Assembly: GCA_011772495.1 (NCBI GenBank)
Contig: WVZL01000016.1
Coordinates: forward strand, 171,945 to 228,498
DNA from: Candidatus Aminicenantota bacterium
GTDB lineage: Bacteria; Acidobacteriota; Aminicenantia; Aminicenantales; Aminicenantaceae
Length of the DNA stretch: 56,554 nt
Direction of reading: 5' to 3'
Below, in pieces: positions 8,613-17,865 of the stretch; within the stretch, counting starts at the first letter, position 1; every line of letters begins with the position of its first letter. The notes beneath the pieces were generated by a model. The model was not told the DNA's origin, did not search any database, and saw nothing but the letters and a program-made list of their open reading frames with translations. The translations under genes were made by a program, and so were the position numbers.

Positions 8613-9566
8613 ATGGAACGAATCCTAGTTACAGGTGGAGCCGGTTTTCTTGGCAGTCACCTCTGTGATTCTCTCCTGGCGAAGGAAAGAGATGTTATCT
8701 GTATCGATAACTTCTTTTCTGGGAATAAGGATAATATCCGCCACCTTTTCTCTCACCCCTATTTTGAATTGATCCGACACGACATTATTCATCCCATATT
8801 CCTTGAAGTCGATAAGATCTTCCACCTCGCCTGCCCAGCCTCTCCTATCCATTACCAGTACAATGCCATAAAAACTGTGAAGACGAATGTCATGGGCACG
8901 ATCAACATGCTCGGCTTGGCCAAAAGGACAAAGGCCAGAATTCTCCTTGCTTCTTCCTCAGAAGTCTATGGCGACTCCAAAGTGCATCCTCAAAAAGAGT
9001 CCTACTGGGGGTACGTGAATCCTGTTGGCCTTAGGAGCTGCTATGATGAGGGAAAAAGAGTAGCAGAAACCTTGATGATGGATTACAACCGCCAGAATAA
9101 GGTCGACATAAAAATCGCTCGTATCTTTAACACCTATGGCCCTCGCATGGCTATCAATGACGGAAGAGTCATCAGCAATTTTATCGTCCAATCTATCCGG
9201 GGAGAAGACTTGACAGTTTATGGAGATGGAAGCCAGACGCGCTCTTTCTGTCATGTCTCCGACCTCATCCAAGCCCTCCTGAGGATGATCGAAACAGACA
9301 ACTTCACCGGCCCAGTGAATTTAGGGAACCCAAAAGAAATCACTATCTTAGAGCTGGCTGAAAAAATCATTATGCTTGCCCGGAGTAAATCAAAAATTTC
9401 CCATAAGCCTCTTCCTCCGGATGATCCTCAACAGCGATGTCCAGATATTTCTCTGGCCAAAAAGAAACTCGGCTGGGAGCCTAAAAAGGATCTAGAGGAA
9501 GGCCTTTCAGAGACTATAGAATATTTCAAAAAGGCCCTCAGCCCGAACAGGAAGTCGTCAAGGTAA
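8613..9566 (+). CDS. SDR-family UDP-glucuronate decarboxylase-like enzyme
   Basis: This is an extended short-chain dehydrogenase of 317 residues. It has the NAD-binding GGAGFLG motif at residues 8-14, the ASSSEVYGD block, and the catalytic Tyr-X3-Lys as YDEGK near residue 143. [10 protein letters not shown] and [10 protein letters not shown] are characteristic of UDP-xylose synthase (UDP-glucuronate decarboxylase), which makes UDP-xylose for glycan assembly. A dTDP-glucose dehydratase-like activity is less likely given the ACPASP and CYDEGKR motifs. It lies between rph and a glycosyltransferase, consistent with making a sugar donor for surface polysaccharide. Confidence 0.88.
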   Translation: MERILVTGGAGFLGSHLCDSLLAKERDVICIDNFFSGNKDNIRHLFSHPYFELIRHDIIHPIFLEVDKIFHLACPASPIHYQYNAIKTVKTNVMGTINMLGLAKRTKARILLASSSEVYGDSKVHPQKESYWGYVNPVGLRSCYDEGKRVAETLMMDYNRQNKVDIKIARIFNTYGPRMAINDGRVISNFIVQSIRGEDLTVYGDGSQTRSFCHVSDLIQALLRMIETDNFTGPVNLGNPKEITILELAEKIIMLARSKSKISHKPLPPDDPQQRCPDISLAKKKLGWEPKKDLEEGLSETIEYFKKALSPNRKSSR

Positions 9567-9572
9567 AGTCCC

Positions 9573-10259
9573 TTGAAGCTCTCGGTGATCATACCCGTTT
9601 ATGATGAGAGAGCCACCATAGAAGAGATCATCCGCCGCGTTCAGGAAGTCAAGGTCGGATTAGAGAAGGAAATCATCGTCGTCGACGACTGTTCTCAGGA
9701 TGGAACTTCCGAGATCCTGAAAAACCTCAAGTCTCCTGACTTGAAAATCTGCCGCCATGCCAAGAATATGGGAAAAGGAGCAGCCCTGCGGACTGGATTC
9801 TCCGAAGCAGAGGGTGATGTCATCCTGATCCAAGATGCTGATCTGGAGTATAATCCTCAGGATTATCCTAAACTTCTGGAGGCAATCCTGGACAGCAGAG
9901 CCGATGTTGTCTATGGCTCTCGTTTTCTTGGAGGTCCTCATCGAGTGCTCTTTTTCTGGCATTATGTAGGGAACAAAATCCTGACGACTCTCTCGAATAT
10001 GCTTTCCAACCTGAACCTGAGTGACATGGAAACCGGCTATAAAGTTTTCAGAAGAGAAATCTTGGAAACAATAGAATTCAAATCTAAAAGATTCGGTTTT
10101 GAGCCTGAATTCACGATGAAAGTGGCCAGGAAGAATTGCCGAATCTACGAAGTCCCCATTTCCTATTCAGGGAGAGATTACCGCCAAGGAAAAAAAATCA
10201 ACTGGAAGGATGGGATCGCAGCCCTCTTCCACCTTATCAGGTATAAATTCTTTGACTGA
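9573..10259 (+). CDS. Family 2 glycosyltransferase, dolichol-phosphate mannosyltransferase type
   Basis: The start is a TTG codon (9573-9575), seven bases after the previous stop. The protein has the GT-A fold hallmarks: [13 protein letters not shown] at the N-terminus, [10 protein letters not shown] near residue 36, and the metal-binding [12 protein letters not shown] near residue 87. The later [12 protein letters not shown] and FGFEPEFT blocks are typical of DPM1-like enzymes, which transfer a sugar from a nucleotide donor to polyprenyl phosphate on the inner leaflet. No C-terminal membrane anchor is present. It may use the product of the adjacent SDR. About 170 bases of featureless sequence separate it from the convergent gmhA. 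Confidence 0.88.
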   Translation: MKLSVIIPVYDERATIEEIIRRVQEVKVGLEKEIIVVDDCSQDGTSEILKNLKSPDLKICRHAKNMGKGAALRTGFSEAEGDVILIQDADLEYNPQDYPKLLEAILDSRADVVYGSRFLGGPHRVLFFWHYVGNKILTTLSNMLSNLNLSDMETGYKVFRREILETIEFKSKRFGFEPEFTMKVARKNCRIYEVPISYSGRDYRQGKKINWKDGIAALFHLIRYKFFD

Positions 10260-10432
10260 GCTCGCCTCCCCCAGAGGAAACCCAGCTCGAACGCTTTTTA
10301 GGCAATGATGAGAGTATCCGAATGCAAAGAATGCCGTTTCCTCGAGCTCAGTCCATGGAGAGAAGCCGTTTGAGGGGGGGAATCCAAATCAGGACCGCAC
10401 TGGAGAGGTTCTTGCCGGTCGAAGTAACGCCT

Positions 10433-10993
10433 TTAGCCTAGTCTTTCCTCTAATTCTTGGGCTAAAAGATGAAGGAGAAGAAGATGCGCTTCTTGAATGC
10501 GAGGGGTGCTTTCCGAGGGAACATCCAGTAAATAATCAACCAGTTGAGATAATTGCCCGCCTCCTTTTCCTGTAAAACCCGCTGTCAGCAGTTCTTTTCT
10601 CTTGGCCACTTCTATGGCTCTTATGACATTGGAAGAATCTCCGCTGGTGGAAAGAGCCACCGCGACATCGCCTTTCTCTCCTAAAGCTTCTATTTGGCGA
10701 CTGAAAACATACTCAAAGGAGCTATCATTGCTGATTGAGGTCAAGGCCGACGTGTCAGTGGTTAAGGAAATGGCTTTCAGAGGAAGCCTGATTTTTAAGA
10801 ATTTATTCACCAACTCAGCTGCGAAATGCTGAGCCTGGGCGGCGCTCCCGCCGTTCCCAAAAACCAGGATCTTATGCCCGGCTTTCAGGCTTTCGGCTGT
10901 TAAATTCAGGAACTCTTCAAAAAGAGACTCCTTAACAGTAAAGAATTCTTCCAAGATTTTAGTGTATTGATGGATTAAGTTCTGATAATTCAT
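10433..10993 (-). CDS. gmhA: Sedoheptulose 7-phosphate isomerase
   Basis: GmhA converts sedoheptulose 7-phosphate to D-glycero-D-manno-heptose 7-phosphate, the first step of ADP-heptose synthesis for LPS core. The 186-residue single SIS domain has FGNGGSAAQAQHFAAEL, then LTTDTSALTSISND, and the phosphate-binding LSTSGDSSNVI. The EAHLLLLHLL helix near the C-terminus is family-typical and provides metal-site residues. The start lies inside the 3' end of plsC (35-base overlap), so the two are translated from one transcript. Other ADP-heptose genes are not in the window. Confidence 0.93.
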   Translation of the reverse strand: MNYQNLIHQYTKILEEFFTVKESLFEEFLNLTAESLKAGHKILVFGNGGSAAQAQHFAAELVNKFLKIRLPLKAISLTTDTSALTSISNDSSFEYVFSRQIEALGEKGDVAVALSTSGDSSNVIRAIEVAKRKELLTAGFTGKGGGQLSQLVDYLLDVPSESTPRIQEAHLLLLHLLAQELEERLG

Positions 10994-11699
10994 CTTTTAT
11001 CTCCGTTTCTAGGCCCGATTGAATGATGCTGCGCACTCGGCTTGAAATTTCTAGAATGCTGTCCCGGTCATGCCCTGCGATCTCAACCGGTTCATGAAAA
11101 ATAACTCTTATTTTCCCCTTTTTTACAAAAAAGCTTCCCCTGGGCATGAGTTCGAACGTTCCTCCAATCGTTATGGGAAGGATCGGAGCCTGAGTATTGA
11201 CGGCTAAGAAAAAACCTCCTCTCTTAAAAGGCTGGAGCCCCCCATTTCGGCTCCTTGTCCCTTCAGGAAAAATCAAAAAAGAGTACCTCTTTTCTTTCAT
11301 CAGCCAGGAGGCCTTCTCTATACTCTGTTTTCCTCCTTTGAGACCCTTTCGATCAACCGGGACAAAGCCCACATGCTTCATGCTTAAGCCGATGACAGGA
11401 ATTCTGAAAGCCTCTTTCTTGAGTAGGACTCTTATCGGCTGGGGAATGAGCATGAAAAGGAGAGGCCCGTCAATAAAACTCGTATGATTGGCCATAAAGA
11501 TGTAAGCAGAACCTTTGTCAATTTTCTCGACTCCGCGGACATCAAGTTTAACTCCTAATATCTTCTGCCCGAGACGGATACCCTGTTTACCGAAGAAGAT
11601 GATGGGCTGAGAAAGCCTGGTGAGAAGGCAAAAAAGAAGAAGGGGAATCAAAAGAATGGCCAGAATGATGAGAAGAACAAAATAGATGAGAGTTCTCAT
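10959..11699 (-). CDS. plsC: 1-acyl-sn-glycerol-3-phosphate acyltransferase
   Basis: The PlsC family transfers an acyl group to lysophosphatidic acid to give phosphatidic acid at the inner membrane. A strongly hydrophobic N-terminal segment (about residues 4-25) anchors the protein. The catalytic H-X4-D motif is NHTSFID (His72, Asp77), and the glycerol-phosphate-binding FPEGTRSR lies at 145-152. The 246-residue length fits. The gene precedes and overlaps gmhA on the same strand. A lyso-ornithine or other lysolipid acyltransferase cannot be excluded on motif grounds. Confidence 0.9.
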   Translation of the reverse strand: MRTLIYFVLLIILAILLIPLLLFCLLTRLSQPIIFFGKQGIRLGQKILGVKLDVRGVEKIDKGSAYIFMANHTSFIDGPLLFMLIPQPIRVLLKKEAFRIPVIGLSMKHVGFVPVDRKGLKGGKQSIEKASWLMKEKRYSFLIFPEGTRSRNGGLQPFKRGGFFLAVNTQAPILPITIGGTFELMPRGSFFVKKGKIRVIFHEPVEIAGHDRDSILEISSRVRSIIQSGLETEIKDELSELNPSIH

Positions 11700-11739
11700 T
11701 CTTGACGTCTAGTATTATAGCATAAACCCTTTGAAGATA

Positions 11740-11768
11740 GGGGTCAGAAAAAAATAGAACCGTCCCCC
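11740..11768. repeat. Remnant of the palindromic repeat (right arm only)
   Basis: AAATAGAACCGTCCCC is an intact right arm of the 78-bp family. It is joined directly to GGGGTCAG with the left arm and core missing, so this looks like an internally deleted copy. The gap up to the pilin terminator (11769-11900) shows no other feature. Confidence 0.65.
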
Positions 11769-11900
11769 CTTACCCCTGCCTTATAGACTCGAAGGGAAAG
11801 GATCGCCCAAGGAAAGAAAATTTTATTAGAGAAAAGACTAAAGAATATAAAAAAAATTAGGGAAGTGAAGCTCGGGTTTTAATTCAGGGATGGTAGGAGA

Positions 11901-11938
11901 GAAAGGGCGACACATCTTGGAGGATGTATCGCCCTTTC
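11901..11938 (-). terminator. Hairpin downstream of the pilin gene, probable terminator
   Basis: Two 16-base arms (11901-11916 and 11923-11938) pair with a single mismatch around a six-base loop, about 40 bases past the pilin stop. On the minus strand the stem is followed by a pyrimidine-rich but not uniform T tract (CTCTCCT). The strong stem fits termination or 3' protection of an abundant pilin mRNA. Confidence 0.6.
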
Positions 11939-11977
11939 TAGGTTTGAAAAAGACTTTTAAGGAGAGCTAAATTCAAA

Positions 11978-12514
11978 TTAAGTTCCAGAAGCAGCAGCAG
12001 TTCTGGGAGCACGAATCCAGGAGCCGTTCCACATGACCAAATCAAGGTTGAAATCGGACATGGCATCGACTAAGAAGAGTCCTGATTCAGGATTGTTCGG
12101 ATCAAAAGTGAATCCTTCTATGATTTTGTCGCGGGCATAAGAAGAGATGATGAAATCATCGGTACCGGCCCCAGAAGCTCCATAATTTCCATCGGCAGCG
12201 GTTCCGCACCAAGCATTAAAACCGGTGCCCCACTGGTCAGTGATGGGAAGGACCTTGACATAAAATGGGGAAAGTCCATCATAGAAGACTGCGCTGGCAT
12301 CATAAGTACCATCCTGAGTAGGAGCGGTTCCGTGGTCAGTAATATAATCCGCGATAGCTGTGGAAATGGTGGTCAGGTCCTTCATGGTGCTTTTCTGTTT
12401 GGCTTTCTGGATAGCTGTCAGAGCATTGGGAATAAGAAGAGCAGCAAGAATACCAATGATGGCCACAACGATAAGTAGCTCAATCAGTGTAAAACCTCTC
12501 ATCCTTTTTAGCAT
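11978..12514 (-). CDS. pilA: Type IV major pilin-like protein
   Basis: The N-terminus is a class III signal: a six-residue basic leader, then Gly7|Phe8 as the prepilin peptidase site in RGFTLIELLIVVAIIGILAA. Glu12 is the conserved Glu5 of mature pilin. The mature protein is about 171 residues with a Thr/Ser/Gly/Asp-rich globular domain. There is only one mature cysteine, so no classical C-terminal disulfide loop. GspG-like pseudopilins share the same N-terminus. Its position at the end of pilBTCSR, a dedicated sigma-54 promoter and a strong downstream hairpin favour a major pilin. GGAGG lies just upstream of the start. Confidence 0.9.
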   Translation of the reverse strand: MLKRMRGFTLIELLIVVAIIGILAALLIPNALTAIQKAKQKSTMKDLTTISTAIADYITDHGTAPTQDGTYDASAVFYDGLSPFYVKVLPITDQWGTGFNAWCGTAADGNYGASGAGTDDFIISSYARDKIIEGFTFDPNNPESGLFLVDAMSDFNLDLVMWNGSWIRAPRTAAASGT

Positions 12515-12593
12515 CTAAACCTCCTTTCCCCGGCCGTACTATTCAGTCGTCCAGGGATAGATAAATTTGTTATCATTTCAGCCATATAAAAAT

Positions 12594-12607
12594 GCAATAT
12601 TTATGCC
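12594..12607 (-). promoter_or_regulatory. Sigma-54 (-24/-12) promoter of the pilin gene
   Basis: On the minus strand the sequence TTGGCATAAATATTGCAT contains GG and GC separated by exactly ten bases, the diagnostic sigma-54 spacing, with good agreement to TGGCA-N6-TTGCA. The predicted start is near 12582, leaving a leader of about 68 bases before pilA. The adjacent NtrC-type activator and kinase genes supply the expected partner. Confidence 0.85.
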
Positions 12608-12674
12608 AACTCGGTCTTAGATTAACCTATTGAAAATAAATAAATTAGATTTCCTTCCGCTGAATTCTCATCGG

Positions 12675-12699
12675 TTTTTTGACATTCTTTGTCAAAAAA
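12675..12699. promoter_or_regulatory. Palindrome upstream of pilA, candidate PilR site
   Basis: TTTTTTGACA and TGTCAAAAAA are perfect ten-base arms around TTCTT. The site is about 70-105 bases upstream of the -24/-12 promoter, a typical distance for a sigma-54 activator enhancer. A further half-site, TGTCATTTTTT, starts at 12710. The same arrangement with a five-base spacer recurs upstream of pilB. Confidence 0.55.
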
Positions 12700-12721
12700 A
12701 AGCAAAAAATGTCATTTTTTC

Positions 12722-14125
12722 CTAGGGATTCTGCTTTCGCCTGGTTTGCTTTTTCTTGGAATCAAACTTCAAGCTGTATTTGTCGATAAGATATCTTAGG
12801 GAGCGGTAGCTAATCCCCAGGATAGAAGCAGTCTTTTTGAGGCTTCCCCCAGCCTCAAGGTGGGCTTGTTTAATGTAATTCTGAGAAATTTCATCTAAAT
12901 AAGTACTGAGATTAAACTCAGGATTTATGTTTAGGAGATACTCCTCCTGTTGAGGAGATGACAGCATCTCCTTGGGCAGGCTGCTGACTCTTATGGTCTC
13001 GGAATCTTCTATAGCTACAGCCCTCTCAATGACATTCTCCAATTCTCTTATGTTTCCTGGCCAAGGATAGGATTCGAAGATTTCCATAACTTTAGGGGAT
13101 ATGACTTTGACATTTTTTCCCATCTGGCTGCAATACTTTTCCAGGAAATGAGAAACGAGAGGAGACAAATCCTCTATCCTCTCTCTCAGAGGAGGGATTT
13201 CAAAACCAATGATATTGAGCCGGTAGAAGAGATCTTCTCTGAATGCTCTTTCCCTAATTTTTTTCTTTAAATCCTGGTTGGTGGCAGCAATGATTCTCAC
13301 ATCGACCGGGATTTCCCCTGTACTCCCGACCCTTTTGATTCTTTTCTCCTGGAGCGCTCTCAAAAGTTTTACCTGAGTCAAGGGCGAAGTCTCTCCAATT
13401 TCATCCAGAAAAACAGTGCCTCTCTGGGCGACTTCAAACATCCCTTCCTTATTTGCAATAGCCCCCGTAAAAGATCCCTTGACATGCCCAAAAAGCTCGC
13501 TCTCCAACAGACTCTCTGGAAGAGCTCCACAGTTTATGGAGACAAACGGGTTGTCACGGCGCGGGCTGAGCGAATGGATAGCCCTGGCAGCAAGCTCCTT
13601 TCCTGTTCCGCTTTCACCTGTTACGAGTATTGTGGAATCAGTCCCAGCGATCTTCTCGATTAAATTATATATTTCTACCATCTTTTTGCTCTTCCCTACC
13701 ATGTTCTCAAACCCGTAGCTCTTCTTTAGCACTCTTTTCAGAAGAATATTCTCTTGTTTCAGCTTCCTCTGTTCTAAGCCATGAGAAACAACAATCTTCA
13801 ATTCATCAATCTCAAAAGGCTTGACGACATAATCTAGAGCTCCAATTTTCAAAGCTTCAACGGACTGTTTGATGCTACCGTAAGCGGTCATCATGATGAC
13901 TGGAATATCCGGCTTTCTATCCTGGACATGCTTCAAGATTTCCATCCCGCTTGTTTGAGGCATTTTAATATCACACAGGAGAAGATCAAAGTCTTCCTTA
14001 TCTATGAATTCCAAAGCTTTGGGAGCGGAGAGGCAAGTCTTCACCCGCCAACCTTCTTTTTCAAAAACAACTTTCAAAAGATCAAGAATACTCTTCTCGT
14101 CATCGACAACTAGTATTTTTTCCAT
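12722..14125 (-). CDS. pilR: NtrC-family sigma-54 activator (PilR-like response regulator)
   Basis: The order is a receiver domain (residues 1-120, phospho-acceptor Asp52), an AAA+ domain (about 140-375) and a Fis-type helix-turn-helix at the C-terminus (GSLKKTASILGISYRSLRYLI). Walker A is GESGTGKE (170-177) and Walker B is VFLDE (238-242). The sigma-54-contacting loop reads GSFTGA (217-222) instead of the usual GAFTGA. PilR drives pilA transcription with RNA polymerase sigma-54. The adjoining pilin promoter is of that type and the partner kinase gene lies immediately upstream, so the assignment is well supported. Confidence 0.93.
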   Translation of the reverse strand: MEKILVVDDEKSILDLLKVVFEKEGWRVKTCLSAPKALEFIDKEDFDLLLCDIKMPQTSGMEILKHVQDRKPDIPVIMMTAYGSIKQSVEALKIGALDYVVKPFEIDELKIVVSHGLEQRKLKQENILLKRVLKKSYGFENMVGKSKKMVEIYNLIEKIAGTDSTILVTGESGTGKELAARAIHSLSPRRDNPFVSINCGALPESLLESELFGHVKGSFTGAIANKEGMFEVAQRGTVFLDEIGETSPLTQVKLLRALQEKRIKRVGSTGEIPVDVRIIAATNQDLKKKIRERAFREDLFYRLNIIGFEIPPLRERIEDLSPLVSHFLEKYCSQMGKNVKVISPKVMEIFESYPWPGNIRELENVIERAVAIEDSETIRVSSLPKEMLSSPQQEEYLLNINPEFNLSTYLDEISQNYIKQAHLEAGGSLKKTASILGISYRSLRYLIDKYSLKFDSKKKQTRRKQNP

Positions 14126-14146
14126 GGCTATAAAACTGACGGCTCT

Positions 14147-15445
14147 TTAAGCCTCGCTGATCGGGCTTTTCCGGGGCAAGGTTATGATCACCTCAGTCCC
14201 TTTATTGATTTCAGAATCTACCTGAATCCTTCCCTCGTAATCATCGACTATCCGGCAAACAATGGGCATTCCTAGGCCCCTTCCCGTATCAAACCCGGAA
14301 TAAAAGGGCTCAAAAATCCTCTCCTTCTCTTCGCTGGTCATTCCTTTGCCATCATCGGCAACTCTTATCTGGAATTCATTGTCTCCTCTCAAGTCAAAAT
14401 TTATGGATAGGGTTCCCCCTTCAGGCATGGCTTTAAGGGCATTTTTCAGTAGGTTCCAAAAAATTTGTTTGAATTGGTTGATGTTGCCGTAATAAGGAAT
14501 CTCTGTTGAGCTATAATTTCCTTCTACGCGGTAATTCTCGTCTAGTTCTCCACTTCCCTTAAGGATGGTCAAAATCTCTCTCAAAATAGCTGAGACCTCG
14601 ATCAGGGAGAAAACTTGGTTTTTCGGGGCAGCAAAGTCGAGGAATTGCTCAATAGATTGGGAAGCTCTTCTCGATTCTCTAAGAACAATGCTCATCAACT
14701 TCTTTTGTTCTTTGTTGAGTTTCAATTCATTCTTAAGAACTTGAACTGCGCCTGAGATGGCAGCCAGGGGATTCCTGACTTCATGGGCTATGTTGGCCGA
14801 GACTTCACCGGCGATGGCCAAGCGATCTCTAATCTCCAGCTCTCTCTGAGCCTTACGGAGCTGATTTCTGGCTGTTCTTAATTTCTTGGCTAAATAGTTG
14901 GTTAAAAAGGCAATGACAAAGAAGATCACTCCCGCCATGAAGATGGAGTAGAAAACGACGCCAGGTGTTAATTCCATGTACTGATCAGGGCTGAAATAGG
15001 GAATGACCTCAAAATACATAAAATCCACCAGCACCCCAAAAATCAAAGCCGAAAGAGCCGCGATAAAATAGGCTGCCCGGTGAGAGAGAATAATGCTGGC
15101 GGCAATTATGCCGAAAATATAGAGGAAATAGAAAGAGCCGTTCAAGCCTCCAGAGATATAGACAAATCCTGTGATCATGAAAAGATCGATGATGATTTGC
15201 AGGTACGTCTGGAAGGTGTAATTTTTGGCGGTGAGATAAAAAATGAAATAGACAAAAGAGAGAAAATAACTCAAAAAGATCAGATAATAAAAGGGATAAA
15301 GGGCAAAAAAACTTGAAGTGCTGTATTGAACGACTACAGCCGAAACAAAGAGAGAAGTCACGGCGACCATCCGGATGATGATCAGCCAGAAGACATGTCT
15401 TTTCCTCTCTGCGGCTCTTTCTTCTACAGTTATTTTTTCACGCAC
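14147..15445 (-). CDS. pilS: PilS-like membrane sensor histidine kinase
   Basis: Six hydrophobic helices fill roughly residues 17-185. A short coiled linker follows, then the phospho-acceptor helix IAHEVRNPLAAISG with His221. The ATPase domain shows LLKNALKAMPEGG (N box), DDGKGM (G1) and GRGLGMPIV (G2). The layout matches PilS, which senses pilin levels in the inner membrane in Pseudomonas and phosphorylates PilR. There is no recognisable PAS domain between membrane and kinase core. The stop lies 21 bases upstream of the pilR start, consistent with co-transcription. Confidence 0.92.
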   Translation of the reverse strand: MREKITVEERAAERKRHVFWLIIIRMVAVTSLFVSAVVVQYSTSSFFALYPFYYLIFLSYFLSFVYFIFYLTAKNYTFQTYLQIIIDLFMITGFVYISGGLNGSFYFLYIFGIIAASIILSHRAAYFIAALSALIFGVLVDFMYFEVIPYFSPDQYMELTPGVVFYSIFMAGVIFFVIAFLTNYLAKKLRTARNQLRKAQRELEIRDRLAIAGEVSANIAHEVRNPLAAISGAVQVLKNELKLNKEQKKLMSIVLRESRRASQSIEQFLDFAAPKNQVFSLIEVSAILREILTILKGSGELDENYRVEGNYSSTEIPYYGNINQFKQIFWNLLKNALKAMPEGGTLSINFDLRGDNEFQIRVADDGKGMTSEEKERIFEPFYSGFDTGRGLGMPIVCRIVDDYEGRIQVDSEINKGTEVIITLPRKSPISEA

Positions 15446-15521
15446 CTCGTTTCCATCCTCTCTTCTTGTTTATCCCCTTTCTGGTCTCTCGGACTCTACA
15501 AAAAGTACTCTAGGCCCTTTA

Positions 15522-16724
15522 TTAAAACTGCTGCAGTAAGCTGAAGATGGGAAGATACATCGAAATAACAATCGAACCAATTATTCCTCCCACCACGATA
15601 AGGAGAATCGGTTCTAACAATGAAAGGAGAGAGGCCACAGAAGCTGAAACTTCGTCATCGTAAAAATCAGCGATCTTCAGAAGCATCTCATCCAAAGTAC
15701 CTGTGGCTTCTCCCACGCTTACCATCTGGGTGACCATAAAAGGAAACTGCCCAGATTCCTTCAAAGAATCCGTAAAATTCTTTCCTTCGGCCACACCCCT
15801 TCGAGCCTCGACGACACCTTCTTCTATAATCATGTTTCCGGCAGTAGAAGAGGTGATTTTCAAGCTCTCCAGTATCGGCACTCCTCCTGAAAGCAGAGTG
15901 CTGAGAGTCCGAGTGATGCGCGAGACAGCAACCTTCCTAATCAGCTCTCCAAAAAGAGGCGTTTTCAACTTTACGCTGTCAATAGCCCGGTGCCCCTGCG
16001 GAGTACGATTGATATACCTAAAGAGAATGACCAGACCAATCGCCCCCACAAAAATCCAAACGATGTACTTCTGGACAAAGTTGCTCATGCTGACAATGAT
16101 TAGCGTCAAGAAAGGAAGTTCGGCCCCTAACTCAATAAACAGGTTAGAGAAAACAGGAACAATTTTCCACATCATAAAAATAGACACCAAGATAGCAAAA
16201 ATCAAGATGGCGGAGGGATAAGTCATCGCCTGTTTGACCTGAGATCTCAATTTAACCATTTTTTCAATATATTCTGCTAGCCGGGTGAGAACTACATCGA
16301 GAGAACCACTTTGTTCTCCAGAAGCGACGAGATTGCAGTAAAGATCATCAAAAACTTTGGGAAACTTGCGCTTGGCTTGATTTAAAGTCGAACCTGCTTC
16401 TACTTCTTCCCTGATGCTCTTGATAACTTTCGAAAAATACTTGTTTTTAGTCTGCTCAGCCAGGATGTTCAAGCTTTGAATCAGAGGAAGATCAGCATTT
16501 ATCAAGATCGAAAGCTGTCGACTGTAGATAGATAAATCTTTCAGCCTGACTTTTTCCCGTTTCAGAAAAGGAATGGTGAACTCAGCCCTTTTCTTTTCTA
16601 GGTTGAAGACAGTTATCTGCTCTCTTTCGAGCATTTTTGTCGCTTCTTCAAAGGAAGCGGCAACTCGCTCTCCCCTGACAACGTCTCCATAACGATTTTT
16701 GCCGGTCCATACGAATGTTGCCAC
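15522..16724 (-). CDS. pilC: Type IV pilus inner-membrane platform protein
   Basis: The 400-residue length and the two T2SSF domains, each followed by long hydrophobic helices (about residues 170-240 and 365-395), are diagnostic of PilC/GspF. The N-terminus FVWTGKNRYGDVVRGER matches the usual PilC opening. Motifs such as ASGEQSGSLDVVLTRLAEYIEK and SVGEATGTLDEMLLKIADFYDDEV are the paired repeats of this family. PilC couples the cytoplasmic ATPases PilB and PilT to pilin addition and removal. It follows pilT by ten bases on the same strand. Confidence 0.95.
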   Translation of the reverse strand: MATFVWTGKNRYGDVVRGERVAASFEEATKMLEREQITVFNLEKKRAEFTIPFLKREKVRLKDLSIYSRQLSILINADLPLIQSLNILAEQTKNKYFSKVIKSIREEVEAGSTLNQAKRKFPKVFDDLYCNLVASGEQSGSLDVVLTRLAEYIEKMVKLRSQVKQAMTYPSAILIFAILVSIFMMWKIVPVFSNLFIELGAELPFLTLIIVSMSNFVQKYIVWIFVGAIGLVILFRYINRTPQGHRAIDSVKLKTPLFGELIRKVAVSRITRTLSTLLSGGVPILESLKITSSTAGNMIIEEGVVEARRGVAEGKNFTDSLKESGQFPFMVTQMVSVGEATGTLDEMLLKIADFYDDEVSASVASLLSLLEPILLIVVGGIIGSIVISMYLPIFSLLQQF

Positions 16725-16734
16725 TTTTTCCCCC

Positions 16735-17856
16735 TTACTGTTTATTTATTGTTCTTGATTGGAAACCTTTTGAGGACATTCTATAACCTTCTTTCCTCTG
16801 GATAAGATCAGCCAACTCCTCTGGTTGATGGGTAACACTCATGGCCGTCTCTAAAGCTATTTTCTTCCTAAAATAGAGATCAGCCAGGGACTGATTAAAA
16901 GTCTGCATTCCTGATGTTTCCTGTCCCATTTGCATTTGGGCGTATATCTGGTGGATTTTATTCTCTCTGATCAAACTCCTTATGGCTGCATTGGGAATAA
17001 GAATCTCGATGGCCAGTACCCTCCCTTGTCCATCCATGGTAGGCAGAAGGGTTTGAGTCATCACGGCTTCCAAGGTCATGGAAAGTTGGGTCCTCACCTG
17101 GCCCTGTTCATGGGGAGGGAAAATATCAATGATTCTGGTTATGGTTTCAGCAGCTGAATTGGTGTGAAGAGTGGAAAAAGTCAAATGCCCGGTTTCTGCA
17201 ACCCTCAAAGTGGCTTCCACTGTTTCCAGGTCTCTCATCTCACCCACAAAAACGACATCGGGATCTTCTCTCAAAACCGAACGCAAAGCGTTAGGAAAAG
17301 ACATGGTATCCACAAAAAGTTCCCTCTGGTTGATAATCGATTTATCAGGAGTAAAAAAGAATTCAATAGGGTCTTCTATGGTGACGATGTGAACGCTCCG
17401 GTTATGGTTAATGTGGTCAATCATGCAGGCGAGGGAAGTGGACTTTCCACATCCCGTTGGCCCAGTCATAAGGATCAACCCTCGCGGTAAAAAACAAAGC
17501 TGGGCCAGCTTGAGGGGAAGACCCAATTTGGAAAAGCTCCAGATTTCAGGCGGAATTCTCCTGAAAGCTCCGGCCACGGCTCCCTTCTGCATGAAGACAT
17601 TGGCCCTGAACCTTCCCATGTCTTTCATCCCGAAAGAGAAATCGAGTTCTAATTTCTCCTCGAACTGCTTTTTCTGCTTTTCTGTTAAAACACTATAGCA
17701 GAGCTCCTTAGTTTCGGTCGGAGTTAGAGGTGGATGAGCCAAAGACCTCAATACTCCGTTCACCCTTATCCGAGGAGGAATGTAAGTTGTGAGGTGCAAA
17801 TCACTGGCGTTTTCATCGACCGTGATTTGCAATAATTCTTGGATTGGTCTAGCCAT
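16735..17856 (-). CDS. pilT: Pilus retraction ATPase
   Basis: PilT powers pilus disassembly and twitching. The protein has an N-terminal PAS-like domain (about 1-100) and a RecA-like ATPase domain. Walker A is GPTGCGKST (132-140). The Asp box contains EDPIEF, Walker B is VGEMRDLET, and the His box is HLTFSTLHTNSA. The PilT-specific AIRSLIRENKIHQI motif, needed for retraction in studied PilT proteins, is present in the C-terminal part. That motif and the lack of a zinc-binding cysteine block separate it from PilB. It sits between pilB (nine-base gap) and pilC. Confidence 0.95.
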   Translation of the reverse strand: MARPIQELLQITVDENASDLHLTTYIPPRIRVNGVLRSLAHPPLTPTETKELCYSVLTEKQKKQFEEKLELDFSFGMKDMGRFRANVFMQKGAVAGAFRRIPPEIWSFSKLGLPLKLAQLCFLPRGLILMTGPTGCGKSTSLACMIDHINHNRSVHIVTIEDPIEFFFTPDKSIINQRELFVDTMSFPNALRSVLREDPDVVFVGEMRDLETVEATLRVAETGHLTFSTLHTNSAAETITRIIDIFPPHEQGQVRTQLSMTLEAVMTQTLLPTMDGQGRVLAIEILIPNAAIRSLIRENKIHQIYAQMQMGQETSGMQTFNQSLADLYFRKKIALETAMSVTHQPEELADLIQRKEGYRMSSKGFQSRTINKQ

Positions 17857-17865
17857 TTTAATTTC

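Noticed and set aside
10322..10441. A 39-codon plus-strand frame between the convergent glycosyltransferase and gmhA genes
   Set aside because: It is short, has no ribosome-binding site, overlaps the gmhA end and has no family resemblance.
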